This document shows, piece by piece, positions 11,921-25,833 of a DNA stretch of 64,000 nucleotides. The DNA is from Galeopsis tetrahit (taxonomy: Eukaryota; Streptophyta; Magnoliopsida; Lamiales; Lamiaceae): the NCBI GenBank assembly GCA_963675135.1, contig OY776129.1:59102845-59166844 (forward strand). The letters run 5' to 3'. Position 1 is the stretch's first letter; each line of letters starts with the position of its first letter. Below the pieces are notes generated by a model. The model was not told where the DNA came from, searched no databases, and worked only from the letters and a program-made list of their open reading frames with translations. Position numbers and translations under genes: made by a program.

Positions 11921-14633
11921 ATGGCGAACAAGTTTAATGCCGTGGACAGTAGGACAAGGAGCTCTGTGTCAATTTTTATAGTAGCTGGTCTGTGCTGTTT
12001 CTTCTACTTACTAGGAGCATGGCAGAGAAGTGGATTTGGGAAAGGAGACAGCATAGCATTAGAGATGACCAAGAGTGGAGCAAATTGCAACATTCTTCCA
12101 AATCTCAATTTTGAAACCCATCATAGTGGTGAAGCTGGGATAATCGATGATTCTGATTCTGAAGTAACACTGTTTAAGCCATGCCCACCTAAGTACACTG
12201 ATTATACACCCTGCCAAGATCAAAGGCGTGCAATGACTTTCCCTAGGGAAAACATGATCTATCGTGAGAGACATTGCCCTGCTCAAGGAGAAAAGCTGCA
12301 TTGCCTTATTCCTGCTCCTAAAGGATACGTAACACCTTTCCCCTGGCCAAAGAGTCGTGATTATGTTCCCTTTGCTAATGCTCCATATAAAAGCTTGACG
12401 GTTGAGAAGGCTATTCAGAACTGGATTCAGTACGAGGGCAATGTGTTTAGGTTCCCTGGTGGAGGAACACAGTTTCCACAGGGGGCTGATAAATACATTG
12501 ACCAGCTTGCGTCAGTTATACCCATTGATAATGGAACAGTTAGGACGGCGTTGGACACTGGTTGTGGGGTATGCTGAGTACAACAAGTGTTTCTTGAGTT
12601 ATAATGATTTATTAATATTTCTTTATTATCATTTTTGTTGTACTTGTCTTGTGAGTACTATGCAATCTATGTTGAGTTTCTATTGCATTTTTTTGTTCTA
12701 GGTTGCTAGTTGGGGTGCATATCTTTGGAAACGTAATGTTGTAGCAATGTCATTTGCACCAAGAGATTCACATGAAGCCCAGGTTCAGTTTGCTCTTGAA
12801 AGGGGTGTTCCTGCTGTCATTGGTGTTCTTGGGACAGTAAAAATGCCGTATCCATCTAGTGCTTTTGACATGGCTCACTGCTCTCGCTGTCTTATCCCTT
12901 GGGGGAGCAATGGTAAGAATTAAATCTATGTTATGTATTTTAGTGCAATTTTTAAAGAAATTACAGTGCTGGTTCTGGATAGGCTTAATGGTATTCCAAC
13001 CTTCTATAGAATAGGGCCCCCTTATCTTCTCTGAGCTTGCTGTGATACATTGTGATTCGATTCTGTCTTTGCAGATGGACTATACATGAAGGAAGTTGAT
13101 CGTGTTCTTCGACCTGGTGGCTATTGGGTGCTTTCAGGCCCTCCCATCAATTGGAAGGCTAATTACAAGGCGTGGCAACGTCCAATGGAAGATCTCCAGG
13201 ATGAACAGAATAAGATTGAAGACATTGCTAAACTTCTCTGCTGGGAGAAGAAGTCTGAGAGTGGTGAAATTGCAATATGGCAGAAGACAATGGACACTGA
13301 TTCTTGTCGTGCCGAACAAGAGAATTCTGGAGCTAACTTCTGTAATACTGAAGATGCTGATGATGTCTGGTATGAATCATTACTTCACGTAAACAGTTTA
13401 TTTTCAATATCTCATCGGTGGTTTATTTATATTGATAATTGTATTCATTAAAGACGTAACTGAAGCTTCAAGTGTAAATTGTTCTATGTTTGCTCCTATT
13501 TCAGGTACAAGAAAATGGAGCAGTGTATTACTCGGAATAACAATGGGAACAGTAACGAAGCTCCTGGGGGTTTGAAACCATTCCCCGAGAGGCTTAATGC
13601 TATTCCGCCCAGAATTTCTAGTGGCTCGATTCCTGGAGTTTCTGTTGAAGCATACCTGGAATACAATAAGCAGTGGAAAAAACATGTCAATGCCTATAGA
13701 AAGATTAACAAGATTATCGACTCTGGAAGGTATCGTAACATTATGGATATGAATGCTGGATTTGGGGGTTTTGCTGCTGCCCTGCATTCTCACAAATCGT
13801 GGGTTATGAATGTTGTACCCACTATTGCTGAGAAAAACACCTTGGGTGTTATATTTGAAAAAGGATTGATTGGCATCTATCATGACTGGTAATGCTCATT
13901 CGTCTCTGTTTCTGATATCTGATTATATCATTGATTTGTTCTTGATTGCTCCCGTTCATATATTTGGCTTTCTTATTGATTTTGCTTAATTTCTTTAGGT
14001 GTGAAGGCTTTTCGACATATCCAAGGACATATGATCTCATTCACGCTAGTGGCGTTTTTAGCTTGTACAAAGACAAGTAAGCATCCAGATTTACCTTTAG
14101 TTTTTCTGGCATTATTCATTGAAAGAAACAGAGGTTTAGTATGCTTATTATATTCTATCCCAAGGTTGTGCTAAGCTATGTTAACATGTTATTACAAGAA
14201 TGGGTTACTGAACAAATAAATCAATTTTAAAAAGGCGGTAAAATGGGCGATACGACATGATTTCAATTGGTATCTAGATGTAGATTAAAATGTGGAATAT
14301 TTCCTCTCTGTACGAGATTAAGATTATACAACTCAGAAGACTAGGAGTGATCTTCAGATAAGTTGTATTAGTTTTGCTAATTAATTTTGTACACGTAATG
14401 AATGCAGATGCGATTTTGAAGATATTTTGTTGGAGATGGATAGAATTCTAAGGCCTGAAGGTGCAGTTATATTCCGTGATGAAGTTGATGTACTGGTGAA
14501 GGTGAAGAAGATAATTGGAGGAATGAAATGGGATTCTAAAATGATGGATCACGAAGACGGCCCCCTCCTACCCGAGAAAATACTGGTTGCAGTTAAGCAA
14601 TACTGGGTGGGTAACTCCACTTCTGCGCGATGA
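11921..14633 (+). CDS. PMT2: Probable methyltransferase PMT2-like
   Basis: Six coding exons: 11921-12568, 12702-12912, 13075-13369, 13505-13888, 13999-14076, 14408-14633, giving 613 residues, the length I know for Arabidopsis PMT2. All introns are GT-AG with matching phase. Family: plant DUF248/putative S-adenosylmethionine methyltransferases, Golgi type II membrane proteins thought to methylate pectin homogalacturonan. Seen: short basic N-tail, one membrane anchor at about residues 16-33 (IFIVAGLCCFFYLLG), CPPKYTDYTPCQD block, SAM motif LDTGCGVASWGAYL near 211-224, FDMAHCSRCLIPW, LRPGGYWVLSGPP, and a second Rossmann-like block NIMDMNAGFGGFAAAL near 463. The start is the ATG at 11921; the codon just before is GTG. 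It converges on the sphingoid-base hydroxylase gene. No damage is seen. Assignment to PMT2 rather than a close paralogue is recognition, not a computed tree. Confidence 0.93.
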
Positions 14634-15359
14634 ACAGTACGTCTTGAATGACGAGGGGATGGGCATGATTTCATGCAGCAATCCTTTTGATTGCTGGTAC
14701 GAAATTCTGCAAACATGGAATGTGTACTTCATAATTTTGCCGTGGAAGTTGTGGGCGGGTAAGCACATACTTTAACGCAGTGGTGCTTCTGTAGTTCTAA
14801 CATGTTATTTATTGATCCCATTCATAAATTAGGAAACGAAGAACTTTGTTGTGTATGATTAAATTATCCTATATAGTTACGCTGTTGTTCGTTCATGTCC
14901 AAATTGCGACTCAAGTTCAACTTAGGGAATGTTGAGCTAATAAAATACTTTCCTAAGTGTTTTATTGAGATTATTTTAAAATTCTACGAAAGATTTTCTC
15001 TCATATTTTGTTAACATTACGGCTGATTAAGCATTTGCTTCATTATAGCCTCATTAAACACGTTACTGATGAAATTTCTTGGAAATTTACAATCTAGTTT
15101 ATATTTATTTACCCATAGAAAGATGACGATAACTTGAGGCACTTCCATTGGGGAAAAAAAACGAACACTTTTATCATTCCTCAATCGCTTACAAGGAGAA
15201 TAGCCCGTTTGTAGAACATGGCAACATACACATTAATGTATATCTATGTACGTATCATAAAATCACCGAAAATAATAGACGAAAAAAGAAAACCTATATT
15301 ATAGTGATGATACACACAAATGTTACATCGAACAGCCAACAATTAAGTGTAGCAAGTAC

Positions 15360-18289
15360 TCAATCGTCCTTGGATTGTTTAGTAGGGCGTGCTTCAAGCC
15401 CCCCGCTACTTCTCTTCTCAAGTGTGTACGGCATGTACGTACCAAGAATCTTATCCCACATCACAAAGAAGGGCTGCGAATAATTGTACTTATTTCCGTA
15501 CAGCTGATGGTGAATATCATGATATGCTGAGTTGTTTCCAAAGATAATGTGGAAGATGTTTCCAGGAAGCCATAGCCCACAGTGATCATCCACTGTTTTC
15601 AGAGTAGCGAAAGAAAAGAAGAAAATAGAAGCTCGAGGAGACATGCCTGATATGAGGAAAGATAAAGCTCCACCAACTGTGTCAAGAAGCAGACCTTCCA
15701 GAGGGTGGTTGTACAATGCTCCATAAGCATAAGGTACAACTAGCCGGTGATGTTGAGAATGGATATGGCGATACAAGAACTTGTTTTGATGCATGTAGCG
15801 ATGCGCAAAATACTGCCATGTATCCAACACCATCATTGCAACCAAAAACTGACAAGCAAGAACGGTGAAACGAGTAGTCTGCTGTGCTTGTGAAGGATCT
15901 GTGTCACTTCCTGTAACCTACATGTTATAGTTCATTTACAATCCAATTTTTTGAAAAAGATAAAAGTTGATAATGTAATCGAAGCATATAATTTGTACAC
16001 AAGGTAACATAAGTACGAAAATATCTGAAATAGACGATGGAAACATTTTCTCCAAGAAAGATCTTAAAAATGAAAAATTGAACTTCAGATTGTCATCTTT
16101 CAATTATTAACCTAAAGATGCAGAATCAACTAAATGATAGTATATGATTCGACTTTCACCAGTGAGTTTTCTAATATAACAAGAAGCGTACATTAGATCT
16201 CAATTACCAATCCTAGCATGTAAATTTGTGAGAACAAAGTTATTTTGGCTGTCTGAATAAACTTTTCCGTGAGACGGAAACTGAAGTAGAACTATTGAAA
16301 GAGCATAAACATCTTAAATGGTTTAAAGGCGACAAAGTAATTAATGCATTGAAAAGTAGAAGACGCTGAAATCGATAACATGTCTTGGATTATATAATTG
16401 CACAATTGAGATAATACCAATGCATGATAAATGAGTAGGCACGATAACCCATTCCACAAATACACATTCGCCTACGAACTTTAATTTCCTAAATGTACAT
16501 ATTACGACTACCCAGGGGGGAATCCATATATATCAAGACAACAACTAAGATATCTGCATATAGAATAGCATGATAAACTTAATCAAAAAGTGATTGTACA
16601 ACTGCAGAACATGTTCCCAAACTTGCAACAACTATTGCAAAGATAAAGCAGCCAATATACATTTTACACGTAGTACCATCCCAACGACAGTAAGCGCTAA
16701 GATTGCGAACGACAAACGACAAGATTTTATATAGACAGCAACCCTCTATAATCTAATCATAAACAAAGATGATAAGGGTACAATTCAGTTCAGTAGAGAA
16801 AAAGAAAAAAATGTGCATGCCCCAAAACTGGATATAATAAATCCTGAGAATTGACCAGCAACCCTTGTTATTTGATTATAATCACAATAATGCGTGCCGT
16901 TAAAGATCCAGGTAGAGGATGAAGAAATACTAGTCCTCGACTGCAAATCTATATTTATCATTTTCTAGCATTAACTGTATGTATCATGGACCACTATTCT
17001 TTGAATCATCTTACGCAATGAAACATTTATCTTAAGCTGCAACAAGAGTTTCTTTCCTAATAGTAATTTACTGATAACTAAAATCGAACTAAATTTTCCT
17101 ACTAATCAAGAAAACACCACAGAATCAAATGCAAAAAAAAAAAAGCAAGATATAATCCCCTAAATACACATTAATAATTATATTACTTATTCAGTGGCCT
17201 ATACTTTTGATCTTCCATGACAAAAATGGTTACCAAATGCAGAGGAAACCAAATTCCAGGACATCTGTACATGGCAAGCACCACGTGCTTCTTATGCGGG
17301 AAAACGAATTAGGTATATGAACTCCTATAGTAGATTTTATGGGTTAAAGTCATTAGGTAAAAAAGAACTGACCATTTAATACACCAAAAAGATTCCGAAG
17401 TTTCAGGAAAATATTAATTTCTAAAACTTTAACGAATCACTGAATACCATGGAGTTCTAAAGCATGAAGGAAAATATTCGGATTTTGAAGCTTTTGGCGT
17501 GCCATTTCCAACAATTGGCTGTGAGATAGGGTTAGCAGCATTTATAAGTTTGTCCGACAATGTATCAGAGAAAAGTTCGAGAACGAATTATAGATAATCT
17601 CCTAAATGTAAAATGCAACAGATGAAGGATACTCTCCTACCAGTATAACATATCACATTCAAATATCTTAGATACATTTGGGTACATACTATAAAATCAC
17701 AAGTTGCTATAAATTCTGAGGCAAATTACAATTTCTAAAACCAGTTCAATTAAAACACTCCTCATAAGTAAAAAGTGAATAGCCACAAGCTAAGAGTCTT
17801 TTAAAAGGAAACACACCCATTGATCAATTACAGTCCAAGATATCGTGCAAATTAGTAAATTACACAAGGATAAACCAGCTGAAATAATGATTATGTAAAC
17901 ACATGCACAACGGTGACAACAAGAATACACAACCTATATTCTAAAACTATAGCTGAGTACACAAAATTTGGCACACAAAACAAAATCGTATTCATTCATC
18001 CATCACCAGATCTTAGAATTTCCCATAGAAAAATGAATTATAGAAGAAGACTTACAGCAAAGAGGATGGTGGCGACGACGGCCTGAACAGCCTGTTGAAG
18101 GAGCACCCCTTTGACCACATCTATCTTTGGCACCAAATTCTTCTCATCTTCATCTTTCCTGGAATGTAGCCTGTAATTATCAAATGACCCAAACAATACG
18201 TATATCCCTGAATACAGCCAGTAGACAATTATCGGCGCAACAGTCCCCAACAATTCGTCCGAAATTTCAAGACCGTTCATTATCTCCAT
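15360..18289 (-). CDS. Sphingoid base C4-hydroxylase (SBH1/SBH2-like)
   Basis: Two exons on the minus strand, 18289-18056 and 15917-15360, split by a 2138-bp GT-AG intron, give 263 residues; the Arabidopsis enzymes are slightly shorter. The enzyme hydroxylates dihydrosphingosine at C4 to make phytosphingosine in the ER and belongs to the di-iron fatty acid hydroxylase superfamily. Seen: N-terminal membrane segment (LLGTVAPIIVYWLYSGIYVLF), the DEDEKNLV motif, a second hydrophobic helix across the exon junction, and the three histidine boxes HRYMH (117-121), HSQHH (131-135) and HDIHH (211-215), plus HCGLWLPGN. A second in-frame ATG three codons in (18278-18280) could be the start, as plant homologues vary there. 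The tail is KQSKDD; no organelle signal. Confidence 0.93.
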
Positions 18290-18464
18290 ACCTAATTGAA
18301 TCCAATCAAGAAGAGAACGGAATTGATGGAAAATTGAGAGAAAGAAACCCTAGAAATGATGATTGGAGGATCAATTCCGGGGTTGTTGAATGAATCTGTT
18401 GATAGTCGCGTCGCCTCGAAAGTGAAATCACTTTGAGGTGTTCTGGCTGGCTTGATCCAAGAGA

Positions 18465-18475
18465 GATAAATATAC
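18465..18475 (-). promoter_or_regulatory. TATA-like box of the hydroxylase gene
   Basis: On the minus strand the sequence GTATATTTATC lies about 180 bases before the start codon. It is the only TATA-like word at a suitable distance. Inferred. Confidence 0.35.
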
Positions 18476-19085
18476 GTACAGTATACTACTATATGTTATG
18501 TATCACAAAAATTATTGATTATTACTATGAATTTTATGATACATGAATTAAATATCTATTAACTATTTCAAGTCTTCAAGTCTTATTTTCCTTTAAAAAA
18601 AAAAAAAAGTCTTATTTTAATTAGATATCATGTACTCCAGTAAATTAAATTGAAATGTTTTTCTTGTTGACTCCATAATTGCAACAGGTGTATGAAATAC
18701 CGCGTGCTTGTCGTTTATTGACTTGGAAAAAATCTGTGGGAATTTGAAGTATAATTCGATGACACTTTTAAATCTAAATTATACATTTTTAAAATTGTTA
18801 AATACCAAGTCGATGACATTGTTTTTGGAGATATCCTCCGGTTGTAAATAAGTAGCAACTACTTTCTACTTTCACAAAGTACGTATTTAATTATTTTAAA
18901 AATATACCCACCTACAGTTATTTTATTTCATTTTTATTTTATCTACTTTATTTATAAATAAATACTCTCTCAATTCTATTATTATTTGAACATTTGTCAA
19001 AAATATTTGTCAAAAATATTTGTCTTATTATTATTTGAACATTTGTCACCTACTACTTACTTCTAAAAAATCTCTTAAACATTTA

Positions 19086-19347
19086 CTCCCTCCGTCCACA
19101 AAAAGTAGTCTCATTTGCCTTATATTCTTTGTCCACCAAATGTAGTCTCATACACTTTATGGAAACTATCACCCTTCAACCATCACTTAATTACACAATT
19201 TGTCATCAACTTTATTCACAAACAATCACTTTATTCACAATGGACCCCACAATACACTATAATACCCTTACTTTATCTACTTTATCTACATTTTTCTTAA
19301 AACTTGTGCCCCTCCTCCATGGGACTACTTTTGGTGGATGGAGGGAG
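19086..19347. mobile_element. Stowaway-like MITE
   Basis: 262 bp between CTCCCTCCGTCCACAAAAAG and CTTTTGGTGGATGGAGGGAG with TA on both sides. The long and well-kept inverted ends suggest a fairly recent copy. Confidence 0.82.
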
Positions 19348-20149
19348 TATTATTTACATCTCATGTCATTACTTTTTACATACATATCTTCTCTCCAATA
19401 AAGTAGAAATACATGTAATGTTCCTCATAAAAGTCAACTTTATCACTTGTAATATCAATAAACAATTCTACATTAAAATTCGTGCAAACCGTAAATATTC
19501 AATTAATAATGAAACGGATGGAGTAATATTTTTTTAAACTTATGTAAAAAAAATAAACATACTACGTGGACGAAATGAGTTTATAGTTTATATCATCTTG
19601 GTTTAAATTAGACTTAATTTATTTAATATCTTTAAGCTTTGGATTGTAAATAGTTAATATAGTTTAATAATGCAAAACACATTAATAAATAAAACAAATA
19701 TAAATATATATATTTTAGTCAAAGAAAATTTCATTAACACTCTTCACCACAAAGAACGGACTAGAGATGTATTGTAAATGGTTTGGAAATTCAGGGATTA
19801 CGAGCGGATGCCTCACTGGCAAGCAATTACATCTAATCATGTATTAGAAGGATTCGAGAATAACATTGTCTGAATATTAAACGCATGCTTCGCAAGGTCC
19901 TAGTGTGAGACTGACAATATTTATCGAGAGATTTTAATGACATGACTCATGCGTTAGCTCAGATAGCTTTGAACTCTTCAATACCTTACAATTGGTTTTT
20001 TAGAGACTATATTCCTCAATATATCAAGAAGTTGACTATATATTTGTAATTTTCCATTCAGTTTACCTCCTTGTTATATTGAAAAAAAAAAAAAAAAAAG
20101 AGGTTGATCCTTATATGCCAACAAATCGATCAATGAGTTGGTCTGGTGT

Positions 20150-20411
20150 GAGATCGTCTCACAAATCTCATTACGAATCTTCCTTGACCCGATATAAAAA
20201 GTAATACTAATGTTTTTAATAAAAGTGATTATCATTTTTTATTTAAACATTTTTACCTTTTAAGTGCTATCAAAAAATACAGTGAACCGCATTTCGACAA
20301 ACATAAAATGAAAAGGGAAAAAAAAAGAGTTATTCAACCCAATAATCTGAAAAATGGGTCATAAGTGATCTGTCTCATAAAAAAAGATTTGTGAGGCATT
20401 CTAACACAAAT
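20150..20411. mobile_element. MITE-like element with GTGTGAGA ends
   Basis: Left GTGTGAGATCGTCTCACAAAT and, in reverse complement, right GTGTTAGAATGCCTCACAAAT form imperfect inverted ends. The inside carries a TTGACCCGATATAAAAAG word that recurs in diverged form near 51127-51145. No clear target duplication, so the superfamily is open. Confidence 0.45.
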
Positions 20412-20878
20412 TTTTGCCACAATTTTTCAGGTGCTTTTTTTTTAATATTCGTATGTATGTATATAAATATAATTTAAAGTTTGTAAGGCAAAATTTTATA
20501 TTTCTATTATCTAATAAAATTTGTCGAGATAATTAAAAGTAGATCGTATTCTATTTTTAGGCTTATTGATACTCCTATTTTCTTTACTTTTATCACATTC
20601 TCATTTTGCGCGTATTGAAAAAAAAAAAAAAAAAAGAAATAGGGCAAATATAGCAGAATTACAGTCAAAATTCAAAAAATGTGTAAAAATTACAGAAGGC
20701 ACTAAACAAAAGGAGCCGAGAAGAAAAAATTGGGAGGAAAAAGTCTTAACTTCAAATGTTTTGTTCATCATCCAATAGGTACTTCTTTAGTTGATCTTTA
20801 TTATATTTTCAATTAGTTTAAATAATATTATGGCAGTCCAAATTTTATACTCCTATATAATTTTTTTTCACGAGTATT

Positions 20879-20978
20879 ATTTGTTTATGTATAAAAGGGT
20901 ATTGCATTGCAGTATCCATTTATTTTTTATTTGTTTATGTATAAAAGGGTATTGCATTGCAGTATCCATTTATAAATA
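20879..20978 (+). repeat. 50-bp tandem duplication
   Basis: Two adjacent copies, 50 bp apart, of a unit containing TTGTTTATGTATAAAAGGGT and ending in GCAGTATCCATTTAT. Practically identical, so recent. Non-coding. Confidence 0.8.
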
Positions 20979-21648
20979 AAATAATTGTATATAAAATTAT
21001 GAATAAAATAGTAAGGGATGGTTTAGAAGATAATAATAAAAATATTATTTTTATTTTAAAAAGTACATATTAAATTTGAATGGATAAATATATACTTACA
21101 TATAAAATTTGGATGTTGAGCAATAATTTTAAACATACTGGATTAAGAATTTGAAACCCCAACTCTTGCAAAATTATATTGTTAATCTCTTAAAAATTGT
21201 TTTACTTTGTTTTTTATAAATTCGTACAAAATAAAAAATATGAAGAAAGGAAATCACATTTTAAAGTTTAACTTAGGTATAAATATTTATGGCATGGAGA
21301 AATCAATTGAAAAGCCTAAAAGTGAGATTGCTAATCCAACAATACTGTGTAATTAGATCACGTAATATGAATATATGATACAGGGAACTTTCATTCCATA
21401 CATGCTCCTGTTTCATAAAAAAATCGGAATCTATATTTCAAATTTGAAACCAAGAAAAGCAAACAAATATATCCCAAATCCATCTCATTTCTTAATTTTT
21501 AGAAAAATGTTTCTGTGCTAGAAATCATGTGCACGATCCTCTAATAACCAAAAAAATAATTATGAAGTTTGCAAAGTCACTTTGATCACTAGTTTACAAC
21601 AACTCCTCAACTGGAACTTGATGATTGGGCTAACCGAGTGTCGAGTCT

Positions 21649-24600
21649 TCACTCGCTCGCTCCACCTTCTTCAATCAACTGCCAACCACACACAAAATAA
21701 CAAACAGTGTTAGTTGGTTGATACAAATTACTTGGAAACAATGAATTATTTGTATTTGAAAAAGGAATTGTTGGTACCAATGAGCCAACTCGCTCGTATG
21801 CCTCCATAACTTTTGGATTTTCCTCGTCTTCATATCCTACTTGTAGAATTCGGGCTCCATTAACAGACCATAAAGCTCTCCTACCACCTTCCTGAACAAT
21901 TGAATTGAAGCCCCCAATATATAAGCATGCAAATTCCACTTGTAAAAATATGACGTATTCACAATTCTTTTTCTAAACAAACAGTTTAACACTTTTCTCT
22001 AAATAATTGCTAACTTACTTACTGGTGACATAACAAACATATACAACCAACCAGAGAAGCTAATTAATTCACCTGTAAGGCGAGCAAGTATATAGCATCA
22101 AGTGCTTGAACACGAATTTCCGGATCAGTTACAGCTTCACGTTCAATTGACAGTGCACTCCCAAGCTCAGGAGGCATTTTAGCTGTGTCTTGCTCGCTAT
22201 ATATCTGTACCAAATCAAACAAATACAACAAATTATGAACGCATTCAGCATACAAAAATAAAAAAATCATGTGGGTTCACCATTACTCTGTAAAAATGAG
22301 TGTCCACCTTATTATTAACTACCCAAAACTCTACTAATAAAATTGATGATAAATTGCATTAGGTTTAGGGGGAACCTTTGTGGAAGGACCCATTTGTTTT
22401 AAGTAAACAAGCTCCAGTATCAGAGATGTTGTGCAGTAGAGAGATTATGGAGGAAAATTAACAAAAAATATGGAGTTTCTCTCATAATGGATTAATTTAC
22501 TGACATGCTGGCTGCTGCTCAAGGGAATACTTCGTCAAGGAGTTAGCATAAGGCTCTAAGCATATTTACCTTGTTCCCAGCTACTGGAAGTAGTAGTGCA
22601 GGCCAAAGAAATTCCGATATCAGAAGCAAATCTTGCAGCTGCTTCTCAGCTTCGAAACAGCAATTGCGAATGGTTCCTGAGACCTGTCAAAAGAGACCAA
22701 AGCTAATTGAAAAGTTTCTTAATACCTTCAATGATGCCAATCATCAAATTATTTGTAGATATATGTTTGTGCTCTCATTTTAAAGAAATTTGCAAATGTT
22801 CTTTGACTAGCATAGTGCAACAACAAACAGGGAAATACGGTAATTACATGCATGGAGTATTTATTGGTCAAAAAAACAAAAGATAGAACCAACAAAAGGT
22901 TGTATAGAGTATACTTATTTCTTTAACATTAAAGAAAAAATAAAACAGTATACCCCTTTCTTTCGCAATGGGCTTGCTGAATCAAATTGCCTAATAATTT
23001 GCTTAAGAAGTCCTCGCTTGGGGTCCAATAGAAACTTTCTTCCCATTTCTTTCTGCGAAATGTTTACGAGTATAGAAGCCACATGATCAAACGCATCACC
23101 TGATAGGGATAGAACAGAGGGCATAAGTTAAGCCATTAAACTAAACATTCCTTTTTTTCATATGGTAAAATCAGGTTTCCCAATTTCACGAAGAAGTAAG
23201 GAACAAAAGAATGGGATCGATCAATTACACATACTACATACAAAACAGACAATAACAAGTTGGCATTTCTTACGAAGATGAACTGAAATAACCTTGTTTC
23301 TCACTAGATGAAGCACAGAATGATCTAACCAGCTTCATGATGTACAAACCATGCATCTTCTCATCTCCATTCTGGCAGCCAAAATATAAATCATATTAAT
23401 ATCTTTAATCAATTTCCCCACAAAAGTAGGTGTGAGACAAAAAGCCTCAAATTCAACTCAAATTATGACCCATAATCCAACTAGTAATCATAATTTCACC
23501 AAATGAGATTTTTGCAGAATCAAATTTCCAATATAGAAGTTTAACAGAATTTGTAATTTTAAGATGCCAGAGGCAGAGAATAAACTAATAAAACGTTACT
23601 CCCTTTGTCCCACTATAAGTTTCTTGTTGCTTTTGGCCATAGAGATTAAGGAGTATGATAAAATACTAGATGTAGTACAAGTGATGTTATTGGGAGAGAG
23701 AATGTAATAGATGGAGTATGATAAAATAGTTGGAGATGTTTGTCAAAAATGAAATAGAAAACTTATAGTGAGTCAGACCAAAAAGAAAAAACGGGAAACT
23801 TAGAGTAGGACGGAGGGAGTATAAGGAGATGAGAAAGGCCACCTGAAGTAAAGATTCAATACCAACATCCAGTTGTGTGAGATTGACGAGAAGCATGACC
23901 AGCAAGTGTTTAATGTCACAGTCGAGTGTGTACAGTATATCCATCACAGTTTTGATGACATCCAGCTTAACCATCTTTTCTGCTAAATCCGGAACTTGTG
24001 ACAAATTGACAAGGGCTTCTGCTGCAGGTTCGGATACTTCCTGAAGTAATAAATCAAATCAAATCAAATCAAACAGAGGGTAGGGGCTAATAACTACCAA
24101 GATTTAGAAAAAAGTGTAAAACACATGATTGTTCTAAACCTTCATTTTCCATTTATTACATTCAGCAAACCAGGAAGACCATTTATCACTTCCACACTAG
24201 TCATTATTGTACTACTAAGGATTACACTATTTACAACTTACAAGTACTATAAAAGTCGTGTAATGGTAAAGACATGAGAAAAAACGAAGCCCAAAAGGTT
24301 ACAAAATGTTTAATTTGTGCGTAGGATAAGTACTCTAGATTGCACATGCCAAGAAGTGAAGAAACTCAAGAGACAAAGTTCTTTCACATTTCAACTACAG
24401 AAAGATGAAAAATGCAACAACAAGAGGCGCAATCACTCTTCACGAATCTCCCTCATTTTCCATAGCCTCGTTCTTCTTTTTCACTATTTGAAACTTCACA
24501 AAAATGATTGGCCTTAATTCTTAATACTGTCAACTTTTTTTATATCTTAATCCTCTGCCAAAAATATTTTTTGCATTTATGCATATAATAAAATGACTCA

Positions 24601-25020
24601 ATGATGAAGCTCACTAACACATAGGATACTCCTATATTAACAAAAGGCTAAGGAAATATACCTTTTTATCAGCAAGAAGGCGAGATAACGATGGAAAGGC
24701 AACATCCGAATATTTGCCCAGAGACTGTAGCCCATCCTCCGACCCCGTACAATCCCGAACAATGTTTACAGCAGCCTTTTTAATCTATGTGGTATTAAAG
24801 ATTCGAATAAAACAATATATCATCAAAGCCATATCAAATTACCAACAAAAAGAACTAAAACGTATGCAAATACTAATATTGACGGCTTAGTTTTATCATA
24901 TATGGTATTAGCAAACAAAATAAGGAAGTGACACAGAAGAAACGAAGTTAAGGGAAAAGAGATTACAGGTTTAGAGGGAGATGAGAGAAATTCGAGGAGT
25001 TCCTCCAGCTCCGTCGCCAT
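21649..25020 (-). CDS. HGH1: HGH1 homologue, armadillo-repeat chaperone
   Basis: Nine minus-strand exons: 25020-24967, 24784-24662, 24040-23843, 23371-23293, 23099-22954, 22683-22570, 22204-22073, 21891-21778, 21678-21649. They give 329 residues, close to the Arabidopsis homologue. In yeast Hgh1 helps fold translation elongation factor eEF2 with the TRiC chaperonin; the plant role is inferred from homology. Seen: start MATELEELLEFLSSPSKP, alpha-helical ARM repeats throughout, a LVMLLVNLTQLD block in exon 3, SILVNISQ in exon 5, the family-typical VSGTIRNCCFEAE and FLWPALLLPVAG in exon 6, MPPELGSALSIERE in exon 7 and LWSVNGARILQ in exon 8. The last exon is short and ends EEGGASE. Intron 3 holds a Stowaway MITE. 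Exon 3 with its flanking introns is duplicated at 51213-52213. Confidence 0.92.
23599..23819. mobile_element. Stowaway-like MITE in HGH1 intron 3
   Basis: 221 bp between CTCCCTTTGTCCCACTATAA and its inverted partner ending GACGGAGGGAG, with TA on both sides. The same insertion is present in the duplicated copy (51255-51476), so it predates the duplication. Confidence 0.82.
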
Positions 25021-25833
25021 TGTTGAGTTTCTGAACTACTAGCGAAGACGGGAGAGTTTTAGGGAAATTAATTGTGAGCCGAAGGCCCAATTGATAATAA
25101 GAACCCCATTCTTATACTCATTAATTAACCCGATTTTGTACTCAGGTTATTCACACCTCAGAATTGGTAGATACACTACCGGATTACTTCACACGTCCAT
25201 TTCTAGTACATAAATTAACACACGGGTTGGGGTATATACCCCTCCAGCTTTGTTAGATACACTCCCCTTCCATTTTATTAATTAAATATGTATGTAAAAT
25301 ACTACCATATTTACCCTTTTAATAAAATGTTTTAGATACATACACCCCCTTACTTAAAACACTAAACCTAATTTTATACAAAATCATAACCCTAATTTTA
25401 CAGTCGCCGCCACAATCTTCGGCATCACCCATCCAAAATATATTCAGAAAATTAAAAAATAAAATAGATTTTTTCGAACCAGTGTCAAATGTCCAAAATA
25501 CCAACTCTTTATAATTAATTTTATTTATTTTCTATTCAAACATTTCGAATACATTATTCACCAAACTTCTTCACGTGAAGAAGGTCGATACAAGCAACAC
25601 CTTCACGAAACCTTCTTGACGAAACAAGCAAGAGCAGAAACCCGTAAACAATTGAAGGTAAACCCTCATTTTAAAAATCTTCTCATTGGAAGCAATTTGA
25701 ACTCAATACAATAAGTAACATTACTTGGTAACATTAAGTCTAGTATGCACTCGAGTGCATGTTATGCATGCAACACCATTTACCAAAAAGTGTAAATCAA
25801 TAAAACTGAAAAGTGCAAGACTAGGGTGCATAA

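Noticed and set aside
13404..13883. 159-codon open frame on the minus strand inside PMT2
   Set aside because: Antisense to PMT2 exon 4, which carries clear conserved motifs; no homology recognised.
20100..20150. Extension of the MITE-like element to a target duplication
   Set aside because: Searched both edges for 2-10 bp repeats and found none that were convincing.
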